6,445 bases of DNA from an uncultured Opitutia bacterium (GCA_903840235.1 CAIMFE010000180.1:1-6445); one strand, 5' to 3'; counted from the stretch's first letter, positions 1 to 6,334 are shown. Numbers and translations are program-made. The notes: a model not told the origin generated them from the letters alone.

Positions 1-1
1 G

Positions 2-184
2 GGTTGCATTGTGAATGGCCCAGGAGAAATGGCGGATGCTGATTTCGGTTACGTCGGTGGTGCACCTGGAAAAATCAATCTCTACGTCGGCAAGACACCC
101 GTGAAGTTTAATATTGCACAAGAAGAAGCCGTCGAACGCCTGGTAGATCTCATCAAAGAAAAAGGTAAGTGGGTTGAAGCATAG
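2..184 (+). CDS. ispG: 4-hydroxy-3-methylbut-2-enyl diphosphate synthase (IspG/GcpE), C-terminal end, cut by window edge
   Basis: Only the last 60 codons are present; the gene runs off the left edge and ends at TAG 182-184. IspG reductively converts the cyclic diphosphate MEcPP into HMBPP, the penultimate step of the cytoplasmic MEP isoprenoid pathway, using a [4Fe-4S] cluster. The visible part opens with GCIVNGPGE, the family signature. Its Cys (second visible residue) and the Glu seven residues later match the E. coli ligands Cys305 and Glu312; the other two cluster cysteines would lie upstream, outside the window. ADFGYVGGAPGKINLYVGK and a final EKGKWVEA are also typical of the family C-terminus. 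No break or frameshift is seen. The next gene starts 93 bases downstream on the same strand, and no convincing terminator lies between them. IspH, the next enzyme of the pathway, is encoded at the other end of the window on the opposite strand. Confidence 0.95.
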   Translation, partial: GCIVNGPGEMADADFGYVGGAPGKINLYVGKTPVKFNIAQEEAVERLVDLIKEKGKWVEA

Positions 185-277
185 AGTTAAAATCTCCTTA
201 AACTCGGCTGATTTAGCAGCAGTAGTTAATTTATTCTTGAGTCTTCAATTGCGATAAAATCTATTTCTTCATTCTAC

Positions 278-2314
278 ATGCTTAGTAAAAAATTCCTCTC
301 CTCTGCCTGCTTCATTTTAACTGTCGTATTTCTTACACTCGCTCAAATCTCAGCTGCCACTATTACCGACCTCGGTGCACTCGGCGACCCAACCACCGCT
401 GCCTCGCGTTACTCCCGTGCTTATGCCGTTTCTGCGAATGGCTACGTCATTGTTGGTTCTAGCTTAGACGGCGTCTCCAACGATCATGCCTTCAAGTACA
501 TCGGCACCAAGATGACCGACCTCGGTGCCCTCGGTGACCCAACCACCGCTGCCTCGCGCGAATCCTACGCTAGTGGAGTTTCAGGGGATGGCTCAGTCAT
601 TGTCGGGTACGGCGACAACGGTACGCTCACCCATGCCTTCAAATATGTCGGTACCACAATGACCGACCTCGGTGCCCTCGGCGACCCAACTACCGCCGCC
701 TCGCGCGAATCCTACGCTTTTGCAGTTTCAAGAGATGGTTCCGTCATTGTCGGGGAAAGCTTTAACGGCACGGTCAGCCATGCTTTCAAATACATCGGTA
801 CCACGATGACCGACCTCGGTGCACTCGGTGACCCAACTAGCGCTGCCTCGCACTTTTCCGGCGCTTATGCGGTTTCAGCGGATGGCTCAGTCATTGTCGG
901 GGAAAGTTATAACGGCACGGTCAGCCATGCTTTCAAATATGTCGGTACCACGATGACCGACCTCGGTGCACTTGGTACTAACCCTGCAAATGATTCCTAC
1001 GCGTATGGGGTTTCAGCGGATGGCTCAGTCATTGTCGGAGAAAGCTATAACGGCACGGCCACCCATGCTTTTAAATATGTCGGCACTACGATGACCGACC
1101 TCGGCGCACTCGGTACTAACCCTGCAAATGATTCCTGCGCTAATGCGGTTTCGGCGGATGGCTCAGTCATTGTCGGGTCTAGCACTAACGATACGACCAC
1201 CCATGCCTTCAAATATGTCGGCACCACGATGATCGACCTCGGTGCACTCGGCGACCCAACTACAGCAGCCTCGCGCGAATCCCGCGCTAGTGGAGTTTCA
1301 GGAGATGGCTCAGTCATTGTTGGTTATAGTTATAACGGCACGACCGACCGTGCCTTTGTTTATACGGATTCAGGCATGTTGGATGCCGTTGAATGGATGC
1401 AGTCAATCAGCGGACCAGCAGGAATTCTTCCGATGGTAAATTCTCTCACTTCTTTAACCATGGAAGGCGCACACCATCGCCCTCTCATGTCCCTCGATGC
1501 GATGGGTAAGAAAAGCCAAAGCTGGGTAACGGGTGACTTTGGTGCACGCTCTCGCACCTCCGACAGTCACACGACTAGCGGCGAAGCGGGTGTTAGCGGA
1601 ACGTTTGGTCGAGTCGTGGCCGGACTAGCGGTCGGACATAGTGAACAAAATAATGATCTTCTATTTGGTGGTTCGAGCAACATCTCCGGTCAATACATCC
1701 TCGGCGAAGTCGACATACGTCTATCCGACAACAAGAGCATCCTTTCGTTAACCACCATGCTGGGCAACTGGAAATCCAAAACCCTTCGCGGTTACGGAAC
1801 GGGAAATGGCGTAGATTACTCTCTCGGATTAAGTAGTTTAAATTCTACAAGTGCACGTCTTCGCATCAATGGTGCTCCACGTAAATTAATACGCGGATCA
1901 TGGATCACACCTTATGCTTCATTCACCTGGAGTCGCACTACAGCCGATGCCTACGACGAATCAGGCGGTTCTTACGACGCACACTTCAACAGACAATCAC
2001 ACGATTCCAAGGAAGGTCACGTCGGAGTTTCTACCAATTTTAAACTAGGGAAAGATACCACCCTGCTCACCACGTTAGAATGGATTCATCGCTTTGATAA
2101 ATCGGAATCTGGATTCTCGGGTACTGACATCGACCATGGTGCATTACCCTTTGATGTCGCAGGTGCAGCCATTCATAGCAATCAGGCACGACTTGGAATC
2201 GACGTGGATCACAAAGTGAATCCCACAACGATGTTAAACTTCTCCGCACACGTCACGAGCGTAGGCGAAGCACCAGATGTATCGACGGGACTGAGTTTAC
2301 GTCGCGCGTTCTAA
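278..2314 (+). CDS. HAF-repeat autotransporter, outer-membrane beta-barrel protein
   Basis: This 678-residue protein should be exported and anchored in the outer membrane as a type V (autotransporter-like) protein. A signal peptide covers residues 1-26 or 1-27: KK near the start, a hydrophobic core, then an ISA/SAA cleavage site. Residues 31 to about 369 hold seven tandem units of 46-50 residues, each with DLGALG, then A-x-x-VSxDGSVIVG, then HAFKY(V/I)G. This is the HAF repeat pattern known from extracellular and autotransporter proteins. A linker follows, and from about residue 413 (WVTGDFGARS) to the end there are alternating amphipathic strands closing in a terminal Phe, as expected for a translocator barrel of about 265 residues. 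The ATG at 278 is chosen because the signal peptide begins there; no Shine-Dalgarno precedes it. TAAAAT at 255-260 could be a -10 box, but no matching -35 was found. Ligand and function are unknown; adhesion or surface display is inference. The architecture is firm, the biological role is not. Confidence 0.88.
   Translation: MLSKKFLSSACFILTVVFLTLAQISAATITDLGALGDPTTAASRYSRAYAVSANGYVIVGSSLDGVSNDHAFKYIGTKMTDLGALGDPTTAASRESYASGVSGDGSVIVGYGDNGTLTHAFKYVGTTMTDLGALGDPTTAASRESYAFAVSRDGSVIVGESFNGTVSHAFKYIGTTMTDLGALGDPTSAASHFSGAYAVSADGSVIVGESYNGTVSHAFKYVGTTMTDLGALGTNPANDSYAYGVSADGSVIVGESYNGTATHAFKYVGTTMTDLGALGTNPANDSCANAVSADGSVIVGSSTNDTTTHAFKYVGTTMIDLGALGDPTTAASRESRASGVSGDGSVIVGYSYNGTTDRAFVYTDSGMLDAVEWMQSISGPAGILPMVNSLTSLTMEGAHHRPLMSLDAMGKKSQSWVTGDFGARSRTSDSHTTSGEAGVSGTFGRVVAGLAVGHSEQNNDLLFGGSSNISGQYILGEVDIRLSDNKSILSLTTMLGNWKSKTLRGYGTGNGVDYSLGLSSLNSTSARLRINGAPRKLIRGSWITPYASFTWSRTTADAYDESGGSYDAHFNRQSHDSKEGHVGVSTNFKLGKDTTLLTTLEWIHRFDKSESGFSGTDIDHGALPFDVAGAAIHSNQARLGIDVDHKVNPTTMLNFSAHVTSVGEAPDVSTGLSLRRAF
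368..1381 (+). repeat. Seven tandem HAF-repeat units (coding, 138-150 bp each)
   Basis: Units start at the Asp codon of DLGALG, at 368, 518, 665, 812, 959, 1097 and 1235. Spacings are 150, 147, 147, 147, 138 and 138 bases, all multiples of three, so the frame is kept. Units 1-4 and 7 carry the long form (GDPTTAASRES-like); units 5 and 6 carry a form three residues shorter (GTNPANDS) and closely resemble each other, which suggests a local duplication. Identity is high at the DNA level: GGCTCAGTCATTGTCGG recurs exactly in units 2, 4 and 7, with near copies in the others. Unit 1 is the most divergent in its second half, and unit 7 breaks the pattern at its end (RAFVYTDSGML). The block is a natural substrate for slippage or recombination that changes copy number. 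Confidence 0.93.
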
Positions 2315-2328
2315 AAGTGTGTTGAGGT

Positions 2329-2357
2329 AGATTTACACCCACCCGTGTAATAAATCT
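2329..2357 (+). terminator. Imperfect hairpin after the autotransporter gene, possible terminator
   Basis: The arms are AGATTTACAC (2329-2338) and GTGTAATAAATCT (2345-2357), with a 6-base loop (CCACCC). The stem has six pairs next to the loop, a TAA bulge in the right arm, then four more pairs. It begins 14 bases after the stop codon at 2312-2314. No T-run follows, so factor-independent termination would be weak. A second, perfect 5-bp hairpin (ATCTC, loop AATAAA, GAGAT, 2354-2369) overlaps its right arm and would compete with it. Confidence 0.3.
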
Positions 2358-2455
2358 CAATAAAGAGATAGTAGAACGACACTATTTTAGGGTTACATTA
2401 CGACTGCTTCTTGCCAGCAGGACGAAAATTGCCCTATGTCTAATCCTACTCTTTT

Positions 2456-4009
2456 ATGAAACCTGTACTTCTTGTGATTCGTGATGGCTGGGGCGAAAAC
2501 CATAACCCTAAACACGACGCGTTCAATGCACTCAAGGTCGCGAATATTCCCGTGTCGCGCGGACTGACCAAGAATTGGCCACGCACCGAAATCATGGCCC
2601 ACGGACTCGATGTCGGTCTCCCCGTTGGCATCATGGGTAACTCCGAAGTCGGACACCAAAACATTGGCGCGGGTCGTATCGTCGACCAAGAAATTGTCCG
2701 AATCGACAAAGGACTCACCGATCCTCAAGCGATGCGCCAAATCAAAGCTTTCCGTGGTCTGGTTGAAAACGTGAAATCCACTGGCGGAGCTGTTCACCTC
2801 ATGGGACTCTGCTCCGAAGCAGGCGTTCACTCTACCCTGCCTCACCTCTATGCGATTCTTCGTCTCTTAAAAGAGGAAGGTCTTTCTAAAGTTTTCATTC
2901 ACGCCTTCATGGATGGACGCGACAGTCCGCCCACCAGTGGTGTTGGTTATCTCAAACAACTCGAAGCTGAGCTCGCTAAAATCGGTATCGGTAAAGTCGC
3001 CAGCGTCTCTGGACGTTTCTGGGCGATGGATCGCGATAATCGCTGGGAACGCGTAAAGACGGCCTACGATGCACTGACGGGCGCCCCTGCACCTGAAGCC
3101 GCTTCAGCCACCGCTGCCGTTCAAGCTTACTACGATAAACCCACCGACTCGAATACCACCGGCGATGAATTCGTTCCCGCCACACGTATCAAAGGCGGAG
3201 AATTTATTAAAGATGGTGACTCGGTTTTATTCTTCAACTTCCGCGGCGATCGCCCCCGCGAAATCACCCGCGCCTTTATTGATCCTGAATTCAAAGGCTT
3301 CCCGCGCGCACACTTGCTCAAACTTTTCTACGCAACTTTAACCAATTACGAAAAAGGTCTCTGTGCGAATGTGATTTTTGATAAGCCACCGAAGATGGTA
3401 AACATTCTCGGTGATTGGGTTGCTAAACAGAGACTGAAACAATTCCGCACGGCGGAAACTGAGAAATTCCCGCACGTCACTTTCTTCTTTAACGATTATC
3501 GCGAAGAGCCCTTCACCGGTGAAGAGCGCGGTATGGCCCAAAGTCCTAAAGACGTTTCGACTTACGATCAGAAGCCTGAGATGTCGGCCGACCAAGTCAC
3601 TGCGATGGCCAAGGAAGCGATTCTTTCAGGCAAGTACGCACTCGTCGTAGTCAATTACGCTAATCCTGACATGGTTGGTCACACAGGCTCACTCGCTGCC
3701 GTTTGTAAGGCCTGTGAGAAGGTCGACCAAGGCGTGGGCGAATTACTGAAAGCGATTGATCAAGTCGGCGGCAAAGCGGTGATTACGGCTGACCACGGAA
3801 ATGCCGATCAAATGTGGGAGCCCGAAGAAAACTGCGCACACACTCGTCACACTTTAAATCCTGTTGAAGTAGTTATCTACGGAGAAGGATGCAAAGCACT
3901 CAAGACGCGCCCAGCTGGACGTCTTGCCGATGTCGCCCCCACTCTTCTCCACCTCATGGGCTTACCTAAGCCTGCTGAGATGACGGGTGAGTCGTTGATC
4001 GCGAGCTAA
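2456..4009 (+). CDS. gpmI: 2,3-bisphosphoglycerate-independent phosphoglycerate mutase
   Basis: This cytoplasmic glycolytic enzyme of the alkaline phosphatase superfamily interconverts 3- and 2-phosphoglycerate with two Mn ions and a phosphoserine intermediate. Its 517 residues match the usual length of about 510. The catalytic set is complete: Asp10 (RDGWG), nucleophile Ser63 (MGNSEVGH), His124, DGRDSPP (153-159), SGRFWAMDRDNRWERV (185-200), Arg263 and Arg266 (NFRGDRPREITRAF), Lys337 (TEK), Asp405 and His409 (NPDMVGH), Asp446-His447 (TADHGN) and His465 (AHTRHTLNPV). RDGWG replaces the commoner LDGWG. The ATG at 2456 puts the first metal-binding Asp at the normal distance; no Shine-Dalgarno precedes it. 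It lies 141 bases after the autotransporter gene on the same strand, and I see no functional link to that gene. The last codons (Ile-Ala-Ser) and the stop are part of a palindrome that begins the downstream repeat element. It converges with the membrane-protein gene ending at 4105. Confidence 0.97.
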   Translation: MKPVLLVIRDGWGENHNPKHDAFNALKVANIPVSRGLTKNWPRTEIMAHGLDVGLPVGIMGNSEVGHQNIGAGRIVDQEIVRIDKGLTDPQAMRQIKAFRGLVENVKSTGGAVHLMGLCSEAGVHSTLPHLYAILRLLKEEGLSKVFIHAFMDGRDSPPTSGVGYLKQLEAELAKIGIGKVASVSGRFWAMDRDNRWERVKTAYDALTGAPAPEAASATAAVQAYYDKPTDSNTTGDEFVPATRIKGGEFIKDGDSVLFFNFRGDRPREITRAFIDPEFKGFPRAHLLKLFYATLTNYEKGLCANVIFDKPPKMVNILGDWVAKQRLKQFRTAETEKFPHVTFFFNDYREEPFTGEERGMAQSPKDVSTYDQKPEMSADQVTAMAKEAILSGKYALVVVNYANPDMVGHTGSLAAVCKACEKVDQGVGELLKAIDQVGGKAVITADHGNADQMWEPEENCAHTRHTLNPVEVVIYGEGCKALKTRPAGRLADVAPTLLHLMGLPKPAEMTGESLIAS

Positions 4010-4094
4010 CGCTCGCGAGGGGACACGGTGTGCGAGCTGAAGCTCGCAGGGGACAAGCTGGCACGTTGGCAAGGTGACAAGGGGTTGTACCCCT
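3999..4094 (+). repeat. REP-like tandem palindromic repeat between convergent genes
   Basis: Palindrome A is TCGCGAGC, loop TAAC, GCTCGCGA (3999-4018), a perfect 8-bp stem. Palindrome B is TGCGAGC, loop TGAA, GCTCGCA (4031-4048). Each is followed by AGGGGACA (4018-4025 and 4048-4055), so a unit of about 31 bases is repeated. A degenerate AGGTGACA follows at 4072-4079, and then a third short hairpin, AGGGGT, loop TGT, ACCCCT (4080-4094). The gpmI stop codon TAA (4007-4009) is the loop of palindrome A. The element fills almost all of the 95 bases between the converging gpmI and membrane-protein genes. The paired hairpins could end transcription in both directions, though neither strand has a T-run. 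Similarity to dispersed REP-type repeats is inferred from structure only; other copies cannot be seen here. Confidence 0.75.
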
Positions 4095-4104
4095 ACCCGA
4101 AGAA

Positions 4105-4740
4105 CTAAATGTTTACCGTGGCGTCTTGGCTGTCGAACGCTCGAGTGTAAGCAGCAGCGAGCATTAAATAGGAAAATGGAATCGTAATGAATAAACCAAT
4201 AAAGCAGCCTAAAACTCCGAGCACCGCAATTACAGCTGATACGAGAATTAGGAGCAGCATCCAGCCCCAGTTTGCAGTGACTACTTGACGACTGATTTCC
4301 ATGCTCTCCCAAAAACCATATTTTTTGTCGGCCAAAACCATCAGGGAGAAGACCCAAGCAATTGAAAGATAAATGCCGGGAAGGATGCACAAACAATAAC
4401 CTAAGATGATTAAAAGTGTATGGACAAAAAGCCATGCCAACGATGGGCCAAACAAGTCGAAACCTCTGAAAATATCCGAAATCGTGACGGACTGATTTCT
4501 GATACAACTTAAATTAAATCTAAACATCCCAATAGCCATTGCCGGAACGAGTAAAATACCGACCCAGGTAAGTTCTAAAATAATGACAGCGACTATCCAG
4601 ATAAGATAGCCAATTACAATCGTCCAAAAATTGTTCTTCATCGCCTCTAACGCGGCATTAAAACAAAGCCCGATATCAAACGGATTCTGTGCGTTGATAC
4701 CACGATTTACCAACTCAGTTTGTTCAAAATTTAAACTCAT
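4105..4740 (-). CDS. Multi-pass integral membrane protein, DUF975/YciC-like
   Basis: This 211-residue inner-membrane protein is of unproven function. Hydrophobic segments lie at about residues 38-56, 58-76, 100-120, 121-137, 158-180 and 181-198, giving roughly six helices. The central pattern LPGIYLSIAWVFSLMVLADK, followed by a short amphipathic stretch (FWESMEISRQVV) and an NWGW before the next helix, resembles the DUF975/YciC-type and glycerophosphodiester-phosphodiesterase membrane-domain families. In those, a Pro-Gly turn precedes a helix and a conserved 'S..V' helix precedes the last pair. I rely on that likeness only for the fold class. The ATG at 4740-4738 is 10 bases after the lemA stop, so the two genes are very probably co-transcribed. 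No Shine-Dalgarno lies before the ATG, so re-initiation or coupling from lemA is possible. It is the last gene of its unit and converges on gpmI across the palindromic repeat. Confidence 0.75.
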   Translation of the reverse strand: MSLNFEQTELVNRGINAQNPFDIGLCFNAALEAMKNNFWTIVIGYLIWIVAVIILELTWVGILLVPAMAIGMFRFNLSCIRNQSVTISDIFRGFDLFGPSLAWLFVHTLLIILGYCLCILPGIYLSIAWVFSLMVLADKKYGFWESMEISRQVVTANWGWMLLLILVSAVIAVLGVLGCFIGLFITIPFSYLMLAAAYTRAFDSQDATVNI

Positions 4741-4750
4741 AAAATATTAA

Positions 4751-5350
4751 TTAGAAGGAGACCTTAGGAGCGACGCGTTCTGCTTCTGTCTCAATCTTAA
4801 AGAAGTCAGCGGCAGCGAAACCAAAGATATTAGCCACGAAAACATTAGGGAAAACTTCGCGTGCGTTGTTATACTGCAAGACGCCGTCGTTGTAACCCTG
4901 ACGGGCAAAAGCGATACGGTTTTCGGTTGAAGCGAGTTCATCCATCAACTGCTTCATGGTCACATCGGCTTTCAATTGAGGGTAGTTTTCAGCGACAACC
5001 ATCAGGCGACCGAGGGCACCGGAAAGACCCGACTCAGCCTGCATCACATTACGGATAGCATTCGGATCGTTAGGGTTAGCCGACATTTGCACATTGGCCT
5101 GAGTGGCCTTCGCACGTGCATTGATTACCGCCTCAAGCGTACCACGCTCGTGAGCCATGTAACCTTTAGCGGTTTCAACTAAGTTAGGAATTAAATCGTG
5201 ACGACGTTTAAGCTGCACATCGATTTGCGAGAAACCATTGCGGAACGCATTGCGCAAGGTAACGAGCGTGTTGTATACGCCAATCACCGCGAGAGCGACA
5301 ATGACGAGTAGTACTAAAAAAACTAAAAGAACTATGAGGACGATTGGCAT
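4751..5350 (-). CDS. lemA: LemA family protein
   Basis: This 199-residue membrane-anchored protein belongs to the LemA family, a widespread family whose molecular function is not established. A single N-terminal hydrophobic helix (residues 2-24) is followed by the hallmark stretch YNTLVTLRNAF, then QIDVQLKRRHDLIPNLVETAKGY (42-64) and HE (67-68). A helical body comes next, and the usual end EVFPNVFVANIFGF...FFKIE..A..VAPKVSF. The length is typical and every conserved block is present. The expected topology is one N-terminal membrane anchor with the helical domain outside the cytoplasm. The ATG at 5350-5348 places the helix at the very N-terminus; no Shine-Dalgarno is seen upstream. A membrane-protein gene follows 10 bases after the stop. 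Here that partner is a multi-pass protein, not the TPM-domain protein or HtpX-type peptidase often found beside lemA. Confidence 0.95.
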   Translation of the reverse strand: MPIVLIVLLVFLVLLVIVALAVIGVYNTLVTLRNAFRNGFSQIDVQLKRRHDLIPNLVETAKGYMAHERGTLEAVINARAKATQANVQMSANPNDPNAIRNVMQAESGLSGALGRLMVVAENYPQLKADVTMKQLMDELASTENRIAFARQGYNDGVLQYNNAREVFPNVFVANIFGFAAADFFKIETEAERVAPKVSF

Positions 5351-5420
5351 GGGGATGATTTATTCGAAATCTAACCGTCTTCCTCTATTTCGCAAGTAAG
5401 ATGGAAAGGTGTAACTGATA

Positions 5421-5448
5421 ATTTTATACTAAATTTATAGCAGTTTAA
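5421..5448 (-). promoter_or_regulatory. Candidate promoter for lemA
   Basis: On the minus strand, TTAAAC (5448-5443) and TAAAAT (5426-5421) are separated by 16 bases in an AT-rich gap between the ispH stop and lemA. They resemble a relaxed sigma-70 pair, about 70 bases before the lemA ATG. The match is weak, and AT-rich DNA gives such pairs by chance. If it is not a promoter, lemA would depend on readthrough from ispH, since no terminator hairpin is evident in the gap. Confidence 0.25.
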
Positions 5449-6330
5449 TTACTTCAGCGCCTCTAATTTGACACAAACCTCATCGATCAAAAAAGCAGGG
5501 GTCGAAGCACCCGCCGTCACCCCAACTGTTTGGTATCGTTGTAATTGGGAAAAGTCTAATTCGGCAGCCGTTTCAACATGGTAACAAGGCAAGCCCTGTA
5601 TCTCAACCAACTTGGCCAACTTAACGGTATTCGCGGAGTGACGACCACCAATCACGACAATCGCCTGGCAGCCTTGCTTGGCTAATTCAACGACGTCTGA
5701 CTGCCGATCTTTGGTCGCCCCACAAATGGTATCAAAAATTTCAACCTTCGGATAACGCAATTTTAAATCAGCCGCCAAATTCTGAAATTCATCCGTGAAC
5801 ATGGTCGACTGAGATACCATGCAAACTTTCTCACCCAACGCTGGTAACGCCGCGATATCTTCGTGGGATGCAATCACATGACCACCCGCTTCCGCGTAGC
5901 CTAATAAACCAATGACTTCAGGGTGTTTAGGATCTCCAAAAATGACGGTGACGTAGCCCTTCTTTGCATACATCCGGACTTTGCCTGCGATGATGCCCAC
6001 GTCTGGACAAGTTGCATCGCGAAATTCCATGCCCAGATTTTTTAAATATTTTCTACGTTCAGGAGAAATCCCGTGCGCGCGCACAACCATCACAGATTGA
6101 TCTTCTTTCTTCACATTCAATTCTGCTTGGCTGCTGTAATCTCCTACTTCGCGAATCCCCTCCTTCGTCAAAACTTCCATCATCTGACGATTATGAATGA
6201 GCGGGCCGTCGGTATAAACAGGGCTACGACCTTTAGAGGCGTACTCGCGCGCAATATCAATCGCACGTTCAACGCCCCAACAAAATCCAGCCGATTTAGC
6301 TCGAATGACTTTCACGCCTTTAAAGTGCAA
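5449..6330 (-). CDS. ispH: 4-hydroxy-3-methylbut-2-enyl diphosphate reductase (IspH/LytB)
   Basis: IspH makes the final MEP-pathway products, IPP and DMAPP, by reducing HMBPP on a [4Fe-4S] cluster in the cytoplasm. The 293 residues fit the family length. The three cluster cysteines are present: Cys17 (AGFCWGV), Cys108 (ATCPDV) and Cys203 (ICGATKDRQ). Substrate-site residues are also present: His46 (GPLIHN), His86 (RAHG), His136 and Glu138 (KHPEV), Ser232/Asn234 (HSANT) and Ser276 (AGAST). The second serine of the E. coli SSN motif is Ala here. The start is taken as TTG at 6330-6328 because GGAGG lies 4 bases upstream. A GTG five codons later (6315-6313) would give a canonical MKVIRAKSAGFC start but has no well-placed ribosome site. 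The gene begins 15 bases after a histidine kinase gene, which suggests co-transcription. It encodes the enzyme that uses the product of IspG, whose gene lies at the left edge. Confidence 0.96.
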   Translation of the reverse strand: MHFKGVKVIRAKSAGFCWGVERAIDIAREYASKGRSPVYTDGPLIHNRQMMEVLTKEGIREVGDYSSQAELNVKKEDQSVMVVRAHGISPERRKYLKNLGMEFRDATCPDVGIIAGKVRMYAKKGYVTVIFGDPKHPEVIGLLGYAEAGGHVIASHEDIAALPALGEKVCMVSQSTMFTDEFQNLAADLKLRYPKVEIFDTICGATKDRQSDVVELAKQGCQAIVVIGGRHSANTVKLAKLVEIQGLPCYHVETAAELDFSQLQRYQTVGVTAGASTPAFLIDEVCVKLEALK

Positions 6331-6334
6331 CCTT

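Noticed and set aside
185..277. Short inverted repeat GCTG/CAGC as an ispG terminator, and TTGAGT with TAAAAT as a promoter for the autotransporter
   Set aside because: The stem is only 4 bp with no T-run, and the two boxes are only 12 bases apart, too close for a sigma-70 promoter.
278..340. Possible lipoprotein signal (SSAC) in the autotransporter N-terminus
   Set aside because: The Cys at residue 11 comes before the hydrophobic core, not after it, and there is no Leu at -3. A normal signal peptidase I site (ISA/SAA) follows the core.
1045..1317. 90-codon open frame on the minus strand inside the autotransporter repeats
   Set aside because: It is an antisense shadow of the tandem repeats; its own repetition simply mirrors the HAF units, and no known motif appears.
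368..1381. Regular direct repeats that might be taken for a CRISPR array
   Set aside because: The whole 138-150 base units are homologous, lie in one open frame and encode HAF motifs; there are no unique spacers.
2393..2845. 150-codon minus-strand open frame over the gpmI start, and an overlapping 90-codon one (2446-2718)
   Set aside because: Both lie antisense to a gpmI N-terminus with intact catalytic motifs and show no domain-like features or ribosome site.
3962..4507. 181-codon minus-strand open frame running through the palindromic repeat and the membrane-protein gene
   Set aside because: The alternative frame (4740-4105) gives clean transmembrane helices and tight spacing to lemA. This frame gives a Cys/His/Arg-rich sequence typical of a shadow and crosses the repeat element into gpmI.
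5449..6330. IspH as possibly impaired because the second Ser of the SSN motif is Ala (SANT)
   Set aside because: All three cluster cysteines, the substrate histidines, Glu138, Asn234 and Ser276 are intact, and SANT-type variants fit natural variation in the family.
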